NCBI GenBank assembly: GCA_016212295.1
Contig: JACRGO010000233.1
Location: 1 to 7,009 of the forward strand
Source of the DNA: Nitrospinota bacterium
GTDB lineage: Bacteria > Nitrospinota > Nitrospinia > JACRGO01
Direction of reading: 5' to 3'
Length of the DNA: 7,009 bases
Position numbers and translations under genes: made by a program. The notes beneath the pieces are model-generated. The model worked only from the letters and a program-made list of their open reading frames with translations, had not been told where the DNA came from and did no database searches. Positions 1 through 6,922 of this stretch are shown one piece after another; position 1 is the stretch's first letter, and each line of letters opens with the position of its first letter.

Positions 1-323
1 ATGATCCCCATTAAGGAAAGGGCAACTGTAATAAAAAGTCCCAACATCCATTGGATAATATCAAATCGCTTATTAGTTGATTCCTTGAGGTCGTTGGTCT
101 GCTGCTGAGTGGACTCCTTGAGGTCGTTGATCTGCTGCTGAGTGGACTCTTTGAGGTCGTTGATCTGCTGCTGAACGCCTCTCTGTCCTTCCTCTAACCT
201 TGCAAGTTTTTCAATAATCTCTCTGTCGGATATGCGAGGGTCGACTTCCACTGCAAGGACACTCGCGGAAGGATACATGGCGCAGAACGCGAGAGACAGA
301 ATAATGAGAAAGGCTTTCTTCAT
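1..323 (-). CDS. Small exported coiled-coil protein with 11-residue repeats and a C-terminal hydrophobic segment (3' end off the window)
   Basis: The first 107 codons are visible and the frame is open to the window edge. Residues 1-24 look like a Sec signal peptide: MKK, then a hydrophobic core (AFLIILSLAFCAM), then a cleavage site after SVLA. Residues 29-48 are charged and helical. Residues 51-83 are three tandem copies of an 11-residue unit, QQQINDLKEST (third copy with T for I), a hendecad period that fits a coiled coil. After NKRFDIIQ comes a hydrophobic stretch from W92 (WMLGLFITVALSLMGI), which reads as a membrane segment. This resembles the many small bacterial proteins with a repeated coiled coil followed by one C-terminal membrane helix; I cannot name a family or function. 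The start at 323 is preferred because it gives a complete signal peptide; the next ATG (codon 16) lies inside the signal core and has no ribosome binding site. No Shine-Dalgarno precedes 323 either. It is separated from the operon to its right by over 500 bases. Confidence 0.8.
   Translation of the reverse strand, partial: MKKAFLIILSLAFCAMYPSASVLAVEVDPRISDREIIEKLARLEEGQRGVQQQINDLKESTQQQINDLKESTQQQTNDLKESTNKRFDIIQWMLGLFITVALSLMGI
81..179 (-). repeat. Three tandem 33-bp repeats encoding the 11-residue coiled-coil unit
   Basis: Units lie at 81-113, 114-146 and 147-179. They are nearly identical: a few substitutions, with the last bases of the third unit diverged. The unit is a multiple of three, so copy-number change keeps the reading frame. 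Confidence 0.9.
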
Positions 324-338
324 GGCTAAAGTTTAGCC
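324..338. promoter_or_regulatory. Perfect 15-base palindrome touching the start codon, possible operator
   Basis: GGCTAAAGTTTAGCC has 7-base arms around one central base. It covers the putative -10 hexamer and ends immediately before the ATG at 323. It could be a dimeric repressor site or, if transcribed, a small stem of 5 pairs next to the start. The symmetry is seen directly; the role is inferred. Confidence 0.45.
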
Positions 339-359
339 GCAATACGTGAGGAATGTCAA
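330..359 (-). promoter_or_regulatory. Sigma70-like promoter placed for a leaderless transcript of the coiled-coil gene
   Basis: On the minus strand a perfect -35 hexamer TTGACA (359-354) is followed after 18 bases by TAAACT (335-330), which matches the -10 consensus at four of six positions. Six bases (TTAGCC) separate the -10 from the ATG at 323, so the expected transcription start is the A of the start codon. This fits the lack of a Shine-Dalgarno. It is a pattern reading only; the -10 is imperfect. Confidence 0.45.
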
Positions 360-362
360 TTG

Positions 363-401
363 GATTTCGGATCTCGAATTTTAGATTTGGGATTTTAAAT
401 C
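363..401. repeat. Intergenic AT-rich repeat, copy 1
   Basis: Begins GATTTCGGAT, contains GATTTGGGATTTT and ends ATTTTAAATC. The second copy at 512-543 shares both ends and the GATTTGG core, differing by a short internal deletion. Such wordings are common in intergenic repeats of environmental genomes; the family is not named here. Confidence 0.6.
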
Positions 402-511
402 CTCCATCCCTTCACCGTTCGCCCTTCGCCATAATATTGGATCCCAAATCCGTGGTCTTTTTGCTTGGGCCAATTCACAATTCAAGACGCAGTCCCATTC
501 AGACTATTTTT

Positions 512-543
512 GATTTCGGATTTTTGATTTGGAATTTTAAATC
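512..543. repeat. Intergenic AT-rich repeat, copy 2
   Basis: Same orientation as copy 1, starting GATTTCGGAT and ending ATTTTAAATC, with a shorter centre (32 against 39 bases). Confidence 0.6.
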
Positions 544-686
544 GCCAATCCTAATTCACAAATCCGCAATCTCATTACAGGTCCCCGGCAACTCCCAATT
601 GTCAATTGATGAATGCCCAATTTTCCTGTCAACTGACAACCGGAAACCGATCCCTGGTGTCTGGCAACCGCCTTTCTCACTGCCCC

Positions 687-849
687 TGCCTCGAACGCAT
701 CGGACAAGCCAGAATATCCGCCAAGGCTCAATGAAGCACAGTAAGCATTGACACGCCCCATAACCCTGCTGTGTTGTCATCCTTCTTATCTGCCACATCA
801 GGCCAGTTTGATTGGCGATTATAGTCCCATTATTCCCATTGTCTGTGTA
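687..849 (-). pseudogene. Remnant of a DUF1566 (Lcl C-terminal domain) gene, broken by frameshifts
   Basis: Three pieces of one DUF1566-type domain follow in the correct order but in three different frames. Positions 849-790 read YTDNGNNGTII..NQTGLMWQ, matching the family's opening FTDNGDGTVTDN.TGLMWQ. Positions 781-755 read DDNTAGLWG, matching the DD-T--W-EAL part. Positions 749-687 read NAYCASLSLGGYS followed by SDAFEA, matching AL-YC--LSLGGYSDWRLPD-FEL with the DWRLP motif damaged. At least two frameshifts are needed, plus a probable loss of two codons after GGYS. No start codon context or signal peptide survives, and homology stops within about 50 bases of the propeller gene's stop, so the 5' part is gone. 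Intact DUF1566 domains are found in exported proteins of similar bacteria; the fold's function is poorly known. The call rests on motif order recognised by eye. Sequencing error is unlikely to explain it because both neighbouring long genes are intact. Confidence 0.7.
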
Positions 850-893
850 TTTAGAAATGGAGATTGTGCACCACAAACCCCCGATCAACCATA

Positions 894-2432
894 CTATTTT
901 CTTCCGGTGCTTTCGTTGCCTTGGTGGAAACGGGCTGAACCTGCATTTTGCAAAAGACCGGTGGAGTCAGTGGCAATGGCAAATACGTACCCTCCCTCCG
1001 TCTGAGTGCAACCCTCATTACACGCGGCCATATTGCCAATATATAAAGTTCCATCGTTTGATAAGGCAACTGAACTCCAGGTGCTGTCCGCATAGTTTGG
1101 ATATTGATATGACCAAACCTCAACACCCGTTTTCATATCCAATGCGTGCAATTTTGCTCCTTCTGAACCTACATAAAGAATCCCATTGTCACCCAATGCT
1201 GGAGAAGAATAAAGGTCTCTCCCAATCGCATTCTGCCATAAGAGACCGGAACCGTCCGACTTTACCGCGTAAAAGACCGAATCATTGTTGGACTTGGTGC
1301 CGATGTAAACATTATCCTCATTATCAACGGCGGGTGTGGCGCGAAAGTGTCCTGCCATACCCGTGGGTGTAAACTGCCAAACCTTGGCTCCATCAGCGGC
1401 ATTGAGGCAGTAAATCGTATCATTAATGGCAGCATAAATTTTGGATCCGTCCGCGGAAAAAGCCGGACTGGCAAGAGACTCATCGCCAGAACCCGCATAG
1501 GTCCACCTTGTATTGCCACTGGAATCCACTGAAACCGCCGCCGCGTTTCCAATAAAATAAATATTTCCATTCTTATCTATTATGGGGGCGTTGTATATGC
1601 CGGAAGTTGCGCTGTTTGTCCATTTTTCAGTCCCATCCGTCGTCAGGGCGTACAACTTGTCCACGCCGACATAAATCGTGTCATCGGATGCTATGGCAGG
1701 GCTGGCGGCGCCAATTTGCTGGACATTTGATGATAATATAAGGTGCGTCCATCTTATATTTCCTTTAGAATCAAGAGAATAGAGGTAAAGTTTTGAATTG
1801 GACGTGTCCCCTAATTGCCGGCCTTCCTCCACAACAAAATAAACGTTTCCTCCACTGTCAAGCGCCGCCGAGCCTCTTACCTCCTTCGAGCCTAGAGAAT
1901 ACTCCCATACCTTGGCAAGGGCTGAATCCAATTTGAAAAAATAATTGTCGGTTATCGGATTTCCGTACATCTTAACGGACGTTCCTATGTAGATATTATT
2001 ATCCACCAGGGTCGGAGAGGCATAGTAAAAATAGCCAAACCCATGGGTAAAAGAAGAAAGCAAAGCGCCTCTTTCAATTGTAACTTTTTCATAAACACCT
2101 TCAATCTGTTCCCTTTTGCCTGCCGCGATTTTCACCGTCCGGGTCCCATTTTGAGGACTTTTAATGGTATAGCCATCCACATCTCCGAATTTAATTGTAT
2201 ATGATTTATCAGCGGGAACTTTTATCAGCTTCTTTCCCTTTTTGTCGGTTTTCATATTTTTTGCATTCAAAGTGAAAGAGACATTTCCGAGCATTTGGCC
2301 GTCCGTGTCCTTGGTAATAACGATCAATGTCCCATTTCCCTTCTTTGCATAAGCCCTGTCGCCAGAAAATGATGCATCCAAGGAAATGAATACAAAGAAC
2401 AATAAAAAAACAAACGTTAAACTCTTTTTCAT
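894..2432 (-). CDS. Exported eight-blade PQQ-like beta-propeller protein with an N-terminal beta module
   Basis: The 512-residue protein starts at 2432 (MKKSLTFVFLLFFVF...). The in-frame ATG 13 codons upstream (2471) would overlap the previous stop and put [13 protein letters not shown] before the signal peptide. Residues 1-29 are a Sec signal peptide ending AYA. Residues 34-115 are a small beta module (GTLIV..., YTIKFGDVDGYTIK, TVKI--G, GVYEK) that is also present in the upstream gene. From about 138 to 495 I count eight PQQ-like propeller repeats of the form SPA-...-(D/N)G-IY-G...L-AL...G---W: ASPTLVD, GSAALD, ASPAIAS, NAPIID, ASPAFS, ATPAVD, SSPALG and SSVALS. The last blade carries a close cysteine pair, C471 and C475. 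The tail FHQGNESTGRK is a degenerate form of the (F/W)..D..NTGR ending common in this type of propeller. No PQQ-dehydrogenase catalytic residues or haem motif (CXXCH) are seen, so this is probably a structural or binding propeller in the periplasm or outside the cell. It lies 35 bases behind the RCC1 gene and is probably co-transcribed. Confidence 0.9.
   Translation of the reverse strand: MKKSLTFVFLLFFVFISLDASFSGDRAYAKKGNGTLIVITKDTDGQMLGNVSFTLNAKNMKTDKKGKKLIKVPADKSYTIKFGDVDGYTIKSPQNGTRTVKIAAGKREQIEGVYEKVTIERGALLSSFTHGFGYFYYASPTLVDNNIYIGTSVKMYGNPITDNYFFKLDSALAKVWEYSLGSKEVRGSAALDSGGNVYFVVEEGRQLGDTSNSKLYLYSLDSKGNIRWTHLILSSNVQQIGAASPAIASDDTIYVGVDKLYALTTDGTEKWTNSATSGIYNAPIIDKNGNIYFIGNAAAVSVDSSGNTRWTYAGSGDESLASPAFSADGSKIYAAINDTIYCLNAADGAKVWQFTPTGMAGHFRATPAVDNEDNVYIGTKSNNDSVFYAVKSDGSGLLWQNAIGRDLYSSPALGDNGILYVGSEGAKLHALDMKTGVEVWSYQYPNYADSTWSSVALSNDGTLYIGNMAACNEGCTQTEGGYVFAIATDSTGLLQNAGSARFHQGNESTGRK
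2088..2333 (-). repeat. Shared N-terminal beta module, copy in the PQQ-like protein
   Basis: Residues 34-115 of the propeller protein. By eye, 22 of 40 positions in its second half are identical to the matching segment of the RCC1 protein (from YT(I/V)KFG to GVYE(K/R)V). The pattern resembles short PEGA-like or carboxypeptidase-regulatory-like beta domains, but I do not assign a family. Confidence 0.75.
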
Positions 2433-2439
2433 AATCTTT

Positions 2440-2447
2440 CCCCTTTT
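2440..2447 (-). promoter_or_regulatory. Ribosome binding site deciding the start of the PQQ-like gene
   Basis: AAAAGGGG on the minus strand ends 7 bases before the ATG at 2432. It is a moderate Shine-Dalgarno-like purine run, and it supports the 2432 start over the in-frame ATG at 2471. Confidence 0.55.
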
Positions 2448-2467
2448 AAAAGTTATAGTTTGGATAA

Positions 2468-5400
2468 TCAAAAGCTTGTTGCCTGGACCGGGGTGTAGCT
2501 ATTGGTCGTGGTCCCGTTCCCGAACTGGCCCATGCCACCTACGCCCCACCCCCACACCGTGCCGTCGCTTTTCAGGGCAAGGGAAAATTGATAGCCCCTG
2601 GCGACGGCGGTAACGCTGGAAAGGCCGCTCACCTGGACCGGTGAGTATCTTATCGTTGTGCTTCCATCTCCCAATTGGCCCGAAGTATTGGAACCCCAAG
2701 CCCAAACCGTGCCGTCGCTCTTGAGGGCCAGGGTATGCTGGTGAGCACATGCAAGGGCCGTAACCCCGGTCAATCCTGTAGCGGCCGCGCTTGGGGTAAG
2801 TCTTTGACCCACCACAGTTCCAGTTCCATCCCCCAATTCGCCTGAAGTATTGGAACCCCAAGCCCAGACCGTGCCGTTCGTTTTTACGGCAAGGGAGTAG
2901 GTTCCTCCAGCGCCGATGATGTTCACTCCGGTGAGGCCGCTTACCTGCACTGGTGTGGAACGGCTGGTGGTTGAGCCGTCCCCTAATTGGCCCGAAGTAT
3001 TAGATCCCCAAGCCCAGACCGTTCCATCGCTTTTAAGCGCAAGGGAATGGTAATATCCTACGTCAATAGCGACCACGCCTGTCAGACCGCTCACCTGCAC
3101 TGGTGTGGAGCGGTTGGTGGTTGTGCCGTCCCCTAATAGGCCGGGGGCGAACCCATTATATCCCCAAGCCCAGACCGTGCCGTCGCTTTTAAGAGCAAGC
3201 GAATGGCCCATGCCGACGGCTATGGCTGTTATTCCGGTGAGACTTGTTACCTGAACAGGGCTGGAGCTGTTTGTCGTTGAGCCGTTTCCCAACTCACCAG
3301 CCCCATTATTCCCCCAGGCCCAGACCGTGCCATCATTTTTCAGGGCCACGGTAAAGCTCCACCCTCCCTCCATGGCGGAAATGCCCGTAAGCCCGGTTGC
3401 CACCTGAACAGGAGAGATGCGGTCCGTGGTTGTCCCGTCCCCCAGTTGTCCTGCGGCATTCCACCCCCAAGCCCAGATGGAGCCGGTGCTCTTAAAAGCC
3501 AAGGTGTGAAAATACCCCCCTCCTATTGATGTGGTCACCTTGGTATAGGTCTCGGACCTTACAGATTCCGAATTCCCGGCGTTATCCACGCTGAAAAATT
3601 TCAGAGTGGTTGTGGAAGAAATAGTGATGGCGGCGGAATAGACCGTTGAAGCGGTGGTGGGTATGCTTCCGTCGATTGTATAGTAGGTCTTGTTAGCAGC
3701 GCACCCGGAGCCTCCTGAATCGGAACAGGACAGAGTGATTGTTTGCGTGGAAGTGAAAGTCCCGCTTGAAGGCGAGGCCGCTGTGGTAGGCGCGGTTGTA
3801 TCTGGAATGGTGTAGGTTGCTAACTTGACGGTCTCCGAATTTCCGGAGTTATCCACGCTGAAAAATTTCAGAGTGGTTGTGGAAGAAATAGTGATGGCGG
3901 TGGAGTAAGCCGGGGAAGAAGCGGTGGGTGTGCTCCCATCGGTAGTGTAGTAGGTCTTGTTAGTAGCGCATCCTGAACCGCCGGAATTGTCCGAACAGGA
4001 CAAGACCACCGATTGAGCGGAACCATACGATCCTCCGGCGGGTGAGGCCGTGGTTGTGGGAGCGGTTGCATCGGAGATGGTATAGGTTTCAGTCCTGACC
4101 GCTTCCTTGTTTCCCGCTTTATCCGTGCTATAAAATTTTATGGTTTTGTTGGAGGAAACGCCGATGGTGTCGGGAGAAACCATGGCCGTTACCGTGGAGG
4201 ACGTTAGAGGGTCCGTTCCGTCTGATGTATGGTATATTTTGTCGCAGCCTGATCTGCCCGTGTCCGAGCAAGTCAAAGTAACATTTAAAGCTGAGGTAAA
4301 GGTCCCTCCCGCAGGGGAGACAGTAGTTGTAGGGGCGATTGTGTCGATGGGGGTAGTGCTGGTTTCCGTCCCGCCGCTTGTGGACCCGCCGGAAGAACCG
4401 CCCCCGCTCGTGCTTCCTCCGCTTGATCCACCGCTGGTGGAACCACCTGAGCTTCCGCCACTGCTGCTCCCCCCGGATGATCCACCACTGGTGGAACCGC
4501 CGCTTGTGCTGCCGCCGGAACCGCTTCCGCCGGAGGAGCCACCGCTCGTGGACCCGCCGTTGCTGCTACCCGGATTCGTGGTCGTGATTGGGGCGGCTTT
4601 CAAGACAAAACTTCCTTTCGCCGCTTCCACCGCCTTGCCTGCTTTGTCTTTTACCCGTAGGGAGTATGTGTATGTCCCAGCAACCCATCCGGCGGTGGAA
4701 AAGTTGCCGCTATAGGAGGCAGAGTAGCCGCCCGGATACCAGGACGGAGGCGCATACTTTTGTGCCCCGGATGCGTCCGTCACCGCAAAGGTCATTTCAG
4801 ATAAGCCGCTGGATGCCCTCCCATCCGCAAAATAATAAATAGCATTTCCCGCGACATAGGACAAGTATATTCCAGTAATATTTCCTGAAGGGTTGGCGGT
4901 ATTTTCACCGTTGTTAATGCCGCCGTCCTTCACCGAGCCGCCGCTGTTATTCCCGCCACCGGCATAAACGCCATCACCTTTGGCGCCAGGAATAGTTATT
5001 TCTTGCGGCATCTTTAAAAGAAAGCTTCCCTTGGCAACCTCCCATGCCTGGCCGGTTTGATCCTTGACCCAAAGGGCATAAAAATACATCCCCCCTTCCT
5101 GCCATTTTGGGCCGGAAATGAGAAAAGATTCACCTGCGCGAGAGGAGGGGACCCATAGTTTTTTATAAGCCTCTTTACCGGATGGGCTTGCCACCAGGAA
5201 TGTCATATTGCTAAGGGGTTGATTGTATATAGCCTCAACCGAGTAAGAAAGCTTATCTCCGTATGTATAACTGCCTTGGATGTCTGTTACAATTCCCGTC
5301 GGCGAAGATTTATCCCCACTATTTATCCTGCTGTCTCCCTGTTGGCCGCTTTTTCTTTTGGATTCGTCGTAGAGGATGATAACCGTTTTTAAAGATGTTA

Positions 5401-6754
5401 CAAGGTTATTGTTGGGATCCCGGTAAAGGGCTTTGATTTTGAGTGGAACGTTATAGTTGACTGGCAATATTTTAGTGGTAAGCTCCCCATTATGATTTAT
5501 AGATGAATAATCAATTGGAATGGTGGATTCTATTGAAGAAAATACGGTGGAACCAGCGCCGGTTTTTGGAGTAAGATCGGATACAAGAGTCCATTCTTCA
5601 GCCTGCACGGTTTCTGGTTTGCCGTTTCTGGTTACCTTGATAGAATATTTAGCGGTAGAATTTTCTGAAACTTTTTCCGGACCGATTATTTCAACTATTC
5701 CTGTATCTTCCGCATAGGCAGAAAATGTTTCCTGCGCTACAGATGTTAAACATTCTTTTGGGTTCAGGCGGCCACATGAAGAAACCAAATCTAACCCTTT
5801 ACTAAAAAATCCTGCGGCTTTATTGCCGGTCGCAAGATTCACGATATCGAGGCCGGCACTGGCGCAAGCCATAGAGGCAGCTAAGGCTGCAACCGGCACT
5901 AAAGGACCGGAAACAGGAATTGCAATAGCTCCAAGCGCGCAACCAACAGCCCCAGAGATTTTAAATCCCCATTCGACCATATTTACAGTCGATTTCTCAA
6001 TAAGATAATCCGAACTGATAAGCAGCCCGTTATCCTCCAAACGGGAAGAAGAGGTTAATGTCATGGATTGCAAGGATTTAAGGCTGTTAACATCAATAAT
6101 AGTCGTGGCAGGACCAGCAGTGAGGTTTCCCTTGGAATCATAGAGGGATATGTCAACGGTGTTAGCCGTATAGTTGGAAAGTTTCGCCGTATACCCGCTG
6201 GAATCGGTATACGCGGCGGGGAGTCCATCATCCCCCAACGTGAAACTGACCCAACTTCCGTCCGCCTGGTTGGAAAGTGTCGCGCCAGTGATTTTCGTGG
6301 GGTTCCCGTTCTCGTCTTTTTCCGCCGTTACTCCCAATGCCTCCGCACCGGTGCTGAGGACGCCTATCACGGCAAAGGGACTTTGAGCGTCCTTTACCTC
6401 GAACATCTTGATGGTCTCATCCCCCACTCTTTCATAAACCCCGGAGACCTTTGTCTCTTTTCCTGGCGTTACCTTGACTGTCTTTTTCCCATTTTTAGGG
6501 TCCTTGATGGAGTACCCCGCCAGTTCACCGAATTTCACGGTATAATTTTTAGGGGGAAGGCTAAGCTTCATCTCCCCTTTCCCCTTCTTTCTCTCAACCG
6601 TGATCGATGCGTCGACCTTCGCCCCTTGGGAGTCAACGGACTTGACGATCAATGTCCCTGTTTTTCTCCCTGCCTCCGAGTCCCCATGAAACAAAAAAGC
6701 GCCCATGACCACAAAAGCCATCAGCGCTGAAATAAAAATAGTCCATTTTTTCAT
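2468..6754 (-). CDS. Large exported mosaic protein: Ig-like domains, Gly/Ser linker, three chitobiase-C-terminal-like repeats, seven-blade RCC1 propeller
   Basis: The 1428-residue protein is probably secreted or held at the cell surface. Residues 1-28 are a Sec signal peptide (cleavage after SEA; no lipobox cysteine). Residues 32-108 are the beta module shared with the next gene. Residues 109-265 are beta-rich and unrecognised. Residues 266-305 are strongly hydrophobic, and cysteines lie at 272, 297, 327 and 335. Residues 353-462 look Ig-like ([17 protein letters not shown]). Residues 485-581 and 622-719 are a tandem pair of one domain, each ending (L/V)KD--G-A-E-AKGSF-LK. Residues 729-795 are a Gly/Ser/Thr linker. 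Residues 804-894, 895-984 and 985-1071 are chitobiase/hexosaminidase C-terminal-like repeats ([29 protein letters not shown]). Residues 1075-1428 hold seven RCC1 repeats of about 50 residues ([30 protein letters not shown]), a full propeller. No enzyme active site is visible; ligand binding or adhesion is plausible but unproven. No sorting motif follows the propeller. It is the first gene of a likely two-gene operon. Confidence 0.92.
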   Translation of the reverse strand: MKKWTIFISALMAFVVMGAFLFHGDSEAGRKTGTLIVKSVDSQGAKVDASITVERKKGKGEMKLSLPPKNYTVKFGELAGYSIKDPKNGKKTVKVTPGKETKVSGVYERVGDETIKMFEVKDAQSPFAVIGVLSTGAEALGVTAEKDENGNPTKITGATLSNQADGSWVSFTLGDDGLPAAYTDSSGYTAKLSNYTANTVDISLYDSKGNLTAGPATTIIDVNSLKSLQSMTLTSSSRLEDNGLLISSDYLIEKSTVNMVEWGFKISGAVGCALGAIAIPVSGPLVPVAALAASMACASAGLDIVNLATGNKAAGFFSKGLDLVSSCGRLNPKECLTSVAQETFSAYAEDTGIVEIIGPEKVSENSTAKYSIKVTRNGKPETVQAEEWTLVSDLTPKTGAGSTVFSSIESTIPIDYSSINHNGELTTKILPVNYNVPLKIKALYRDPNNNLVTSLKTVIILYDESKRKSGQQGDSRINSGDKSSPTGIVTDIQGSYTYGDKLSYSVEAIYNQPLSNMTFLVASPSGKEAYKKLWVPSSRAGESFLISGPKWQEGGMYFYALWVKDQTGQAWEVAKGSFLLKMPQEITIPGAKGDGVYAGGGNNSGGSVKDGGINNGENTANPSGNITGIYLSYVAGNAIYYFADGRASSGLSEMTFAVTDASGAQKYAPPSWYPGGYSASYSGNFSTAGWVAGTYTYSLRVKDKAGKAVEAAKGSFVLKAAPITTTNPGSSNGGSTSGGSSGGSGSGGSTSGGSTSGGSSGGSSSGGSSGGSTSGGSSGGSTSGGGSSGGSTSGGTETSTTPIDTIAPTTTVSPAGGTFTSALNVTLTCSDTGRSGCDKIYHTSDGTDPLTSSTVTAMVSPDTIGVSSNKTIKFYSTDKAGNKEAVRTETYTISDATAPTTTASPAGGSYGSAQSVVLSCSDNSGGSGCATNKTYYTTDGSTPTASSPAYSTAITISSTTTLKFFSVDNSGNSETVKLATYTIPDTTAPTTAASPSSGTFTSTQTITLSCSDSGGSGCAANKTYYTIDGSIPTTASTVYSAAITISSTTTLKFFSVDNAGNSESVRSETYTKVTTSIGGGYFHTLAFKSTGSIWAWGWNAAGQLGDGTTTDRISPVQVATGLTGISAMEGGWSFTVALKNDGTVWAWGNNGAGELGNGSTTNSSSPVQVTSLTGITAIAVGMGHSLALKSDGTVWAWGYNGFAPGLLGDGTTTNRSTPVQVSGLTGVVAIDVGYYHSLALKSDGTVWAWGSNTSGQLGDGSTTSRSTPVQVSGLTGVNIIGAGGTYSLAVKTNGTVWAWGSNTSGELGDGTGTVVGQRLTPSAAATGLTGVTALACAHQHTLALKSDGTVWAWGSNTSGQLGDGSTTIRYSPVQVSGLSSVTAVARGYQFSLALKSDGTVWGWGVGGMGQFGNGTTTNSYTPVQATSF
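2471..3532 (-). repeat. Seven RCC1 repeats forming a complete C-terminal propeller
   Basis: The WAWG-type core occurs seven times: [86 protein letters not shown] and [14 protein letters not shown]. Seven is the canonical blade number for RCC1. Blade 3 has a two-residue insertion and blade 5 a longer loop ([10 protein letters not shown]). The protein ends right after blade 7 (TPVQATSF). Confidence 0.92.
3581..3633. repeat. 53-bp exact direct repeat, copy in chitobiase-like repeat 3
   Basis: Identical over 53 bases to 3848-3900, at an offset of 267 bases (89 codons, one protein repeat). It encodes [17 protein letters not shown]. This indicates recent duplication or gene conversion between repeats 2 and 3. 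Confidence 0.9.
3848..3900. repeat. 53-bp exact direct repeat, copy in chitobiase-like repeat 2
   Basis: Partner of 3581-3633, same orientation and same codon frame. The flanking DNA diverges to the ordinary level of the domain repeats. Confidence 0.9.
4370..4570 (-). repeat. Gly/Ser/Thr linker with degenerate [10 protein letters not shown] units
   Basis: Residues 729-795 are almost entirely G, S and T, built from repeats of GGS, SGGS and GGSTSG. It separates the Ig-like half from the chitobiase/RCC1 half, so it is probably a flexible tether. At DNA level it is a run of imperfect short repeats and likely length-variable. The complementary strand reads as an open proline-rich frame, which is an artefact. 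Confidence 0.9.
6431..6661 (-). repeat. Shared N-terminal beta module, copy in the RCC1 protein
   Basis: Residues 32-108, directly after the signal peptide: [12 protein letters not shown], then [19 protein letters not shown], then TVKV-PG and GVYER. It is matched in order and spacing by residues 34-115 of the next gene's product. Confidence 0.75.
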
Positions 6755-6759
6755 TTGCC

Positions 6760-6768
6760 CCTCCTTTT
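6760..6768 (-). promoter_or_regulatory. Strong ribosome binding site of the RCC1 gene
   Basis: AAAAGGAGG on the minus strand ends 5 bases before the ATG at 6754. It is a full Shine-Dalgarno match and fixes the start codon. Confidence 0.85.
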
Positions 6769-6824
6769 CTGGATAAAATGAAAATGTTAAAAAAAAACGG
6801 CTACGGCATGTCTGAAAAAAATCA

Positions 6825-6853
6825 AATTTAAATTATTGCTATTACCTGCCCAA
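6825..6853 (-). promoter_or_regulatory. Weak candidate promoter for the two-gene operon
   Basis: TTGGGC (6853-6848), 17 bases, then TAAATT (6830-6825) on the minus strand. The -35 matches three and the -10 four of six consensus positions, in a very AT-rich stretch. It would give a leader of about 60 bases. No better sigma70 pair and no -24/-12 site were found. Confidence 0.2.
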
Positions 6854-6922
6854 AAAATAACTCGTAAAAAAGCCGAAGTTGCGATATTTTTCCTGCTTTC
6901 TGCATTTTACCCCGGCCACCCC

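Larger units (their letters stand above)
360..686. other. Non-coding spacer with degenerate AT-rich repeats
   Basis: No credible gene lies here. Open frames on either strand translate into low-complexity peptides rich in I, S, F, N and R with no start signals. The stretch contains two copies of a GATTTCGGAT...ATTTTAAATC element (363-401 and 512-543), plus repeated short words such as CAATTG (357, 596, 603), AATTCACAA (472, 552) and CCCAATT. No terminator hairpin with a T-run was found for the operon that ends at 894. Confidence 0.6.
3542..4345 (-). repeat. Three tandem chitobiase/beta-hexosaminidase C-terminal-like repeats
   Basis: Repeat 1 is residues 804-894, repeat 2 is 895-984 and repeat 3 is 985-1071, about 90 residues each. 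All keep a cysteine pair (LTCSD/LSCSD and SGC) likely to form a disulfide, the Y-T-DG--P strand and the final FYSTD/FFSVD--GN motif. Repeats 2 and 3 are much closer to each other than to repeat 1. Confidence 0.85.

Noticed and set aside
81-179. Three 33-bp repeats as a small CRISPR array
   Set aside because: The units are directly abutting with no spacers and encode a coiled coil in frame.
353-751. Plus-strand frame of 132 codons starting MSIGFRISNF
   Set aside because: It translates the AT-rich intergenic repeats and the antisense of the DUF1566 remnant, with low-complexity peptide and no start signal.
812-1372. Plus-strand frame of 186 codons
   Set aside because: Antisense to the 3' part of the PQQ-like gene, no recognisable motif, unusual composition.
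894-2432. PQQ-dependent dehydrogenase
   Set aside because: Only the propeller repeat pattern is present; there is no haem motif and no adjacent-cysteine or catalytic signature, and the blades are of the structural PQQ-like kind.
2433-2471. Start of the PQQ-like gene at 2471, overlapping the RCC1 stop
   Set aside because: It would add 13 residues before a normal signal peptide; the purine-rich site before 2432 supports the later start.
4140-4715. Open plus-strand frame of 191 codons, rich in proline and leucine (PPLVEPP)
   Set aside because: It is the complement of the Gly/Ser linker and the neighbouring domains of the RCC1 gene; composition follows from that strand, and there is no ribosome binding site.
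6068-6730. Plus-strand frame of 220 codons
   Set aside because: Antisense to the N-terminal part of the RCC1 gene, whose signal peptide and Shine-Dalgarno are clear.
6785-6815. T-run on the minus strand next to GCCGTAGCCG as an intrinsic terminator
   Set aside because: The GCCG words are direct, not inverted, so no stem forms; it also lies between the likely promoter and the start of the gene.
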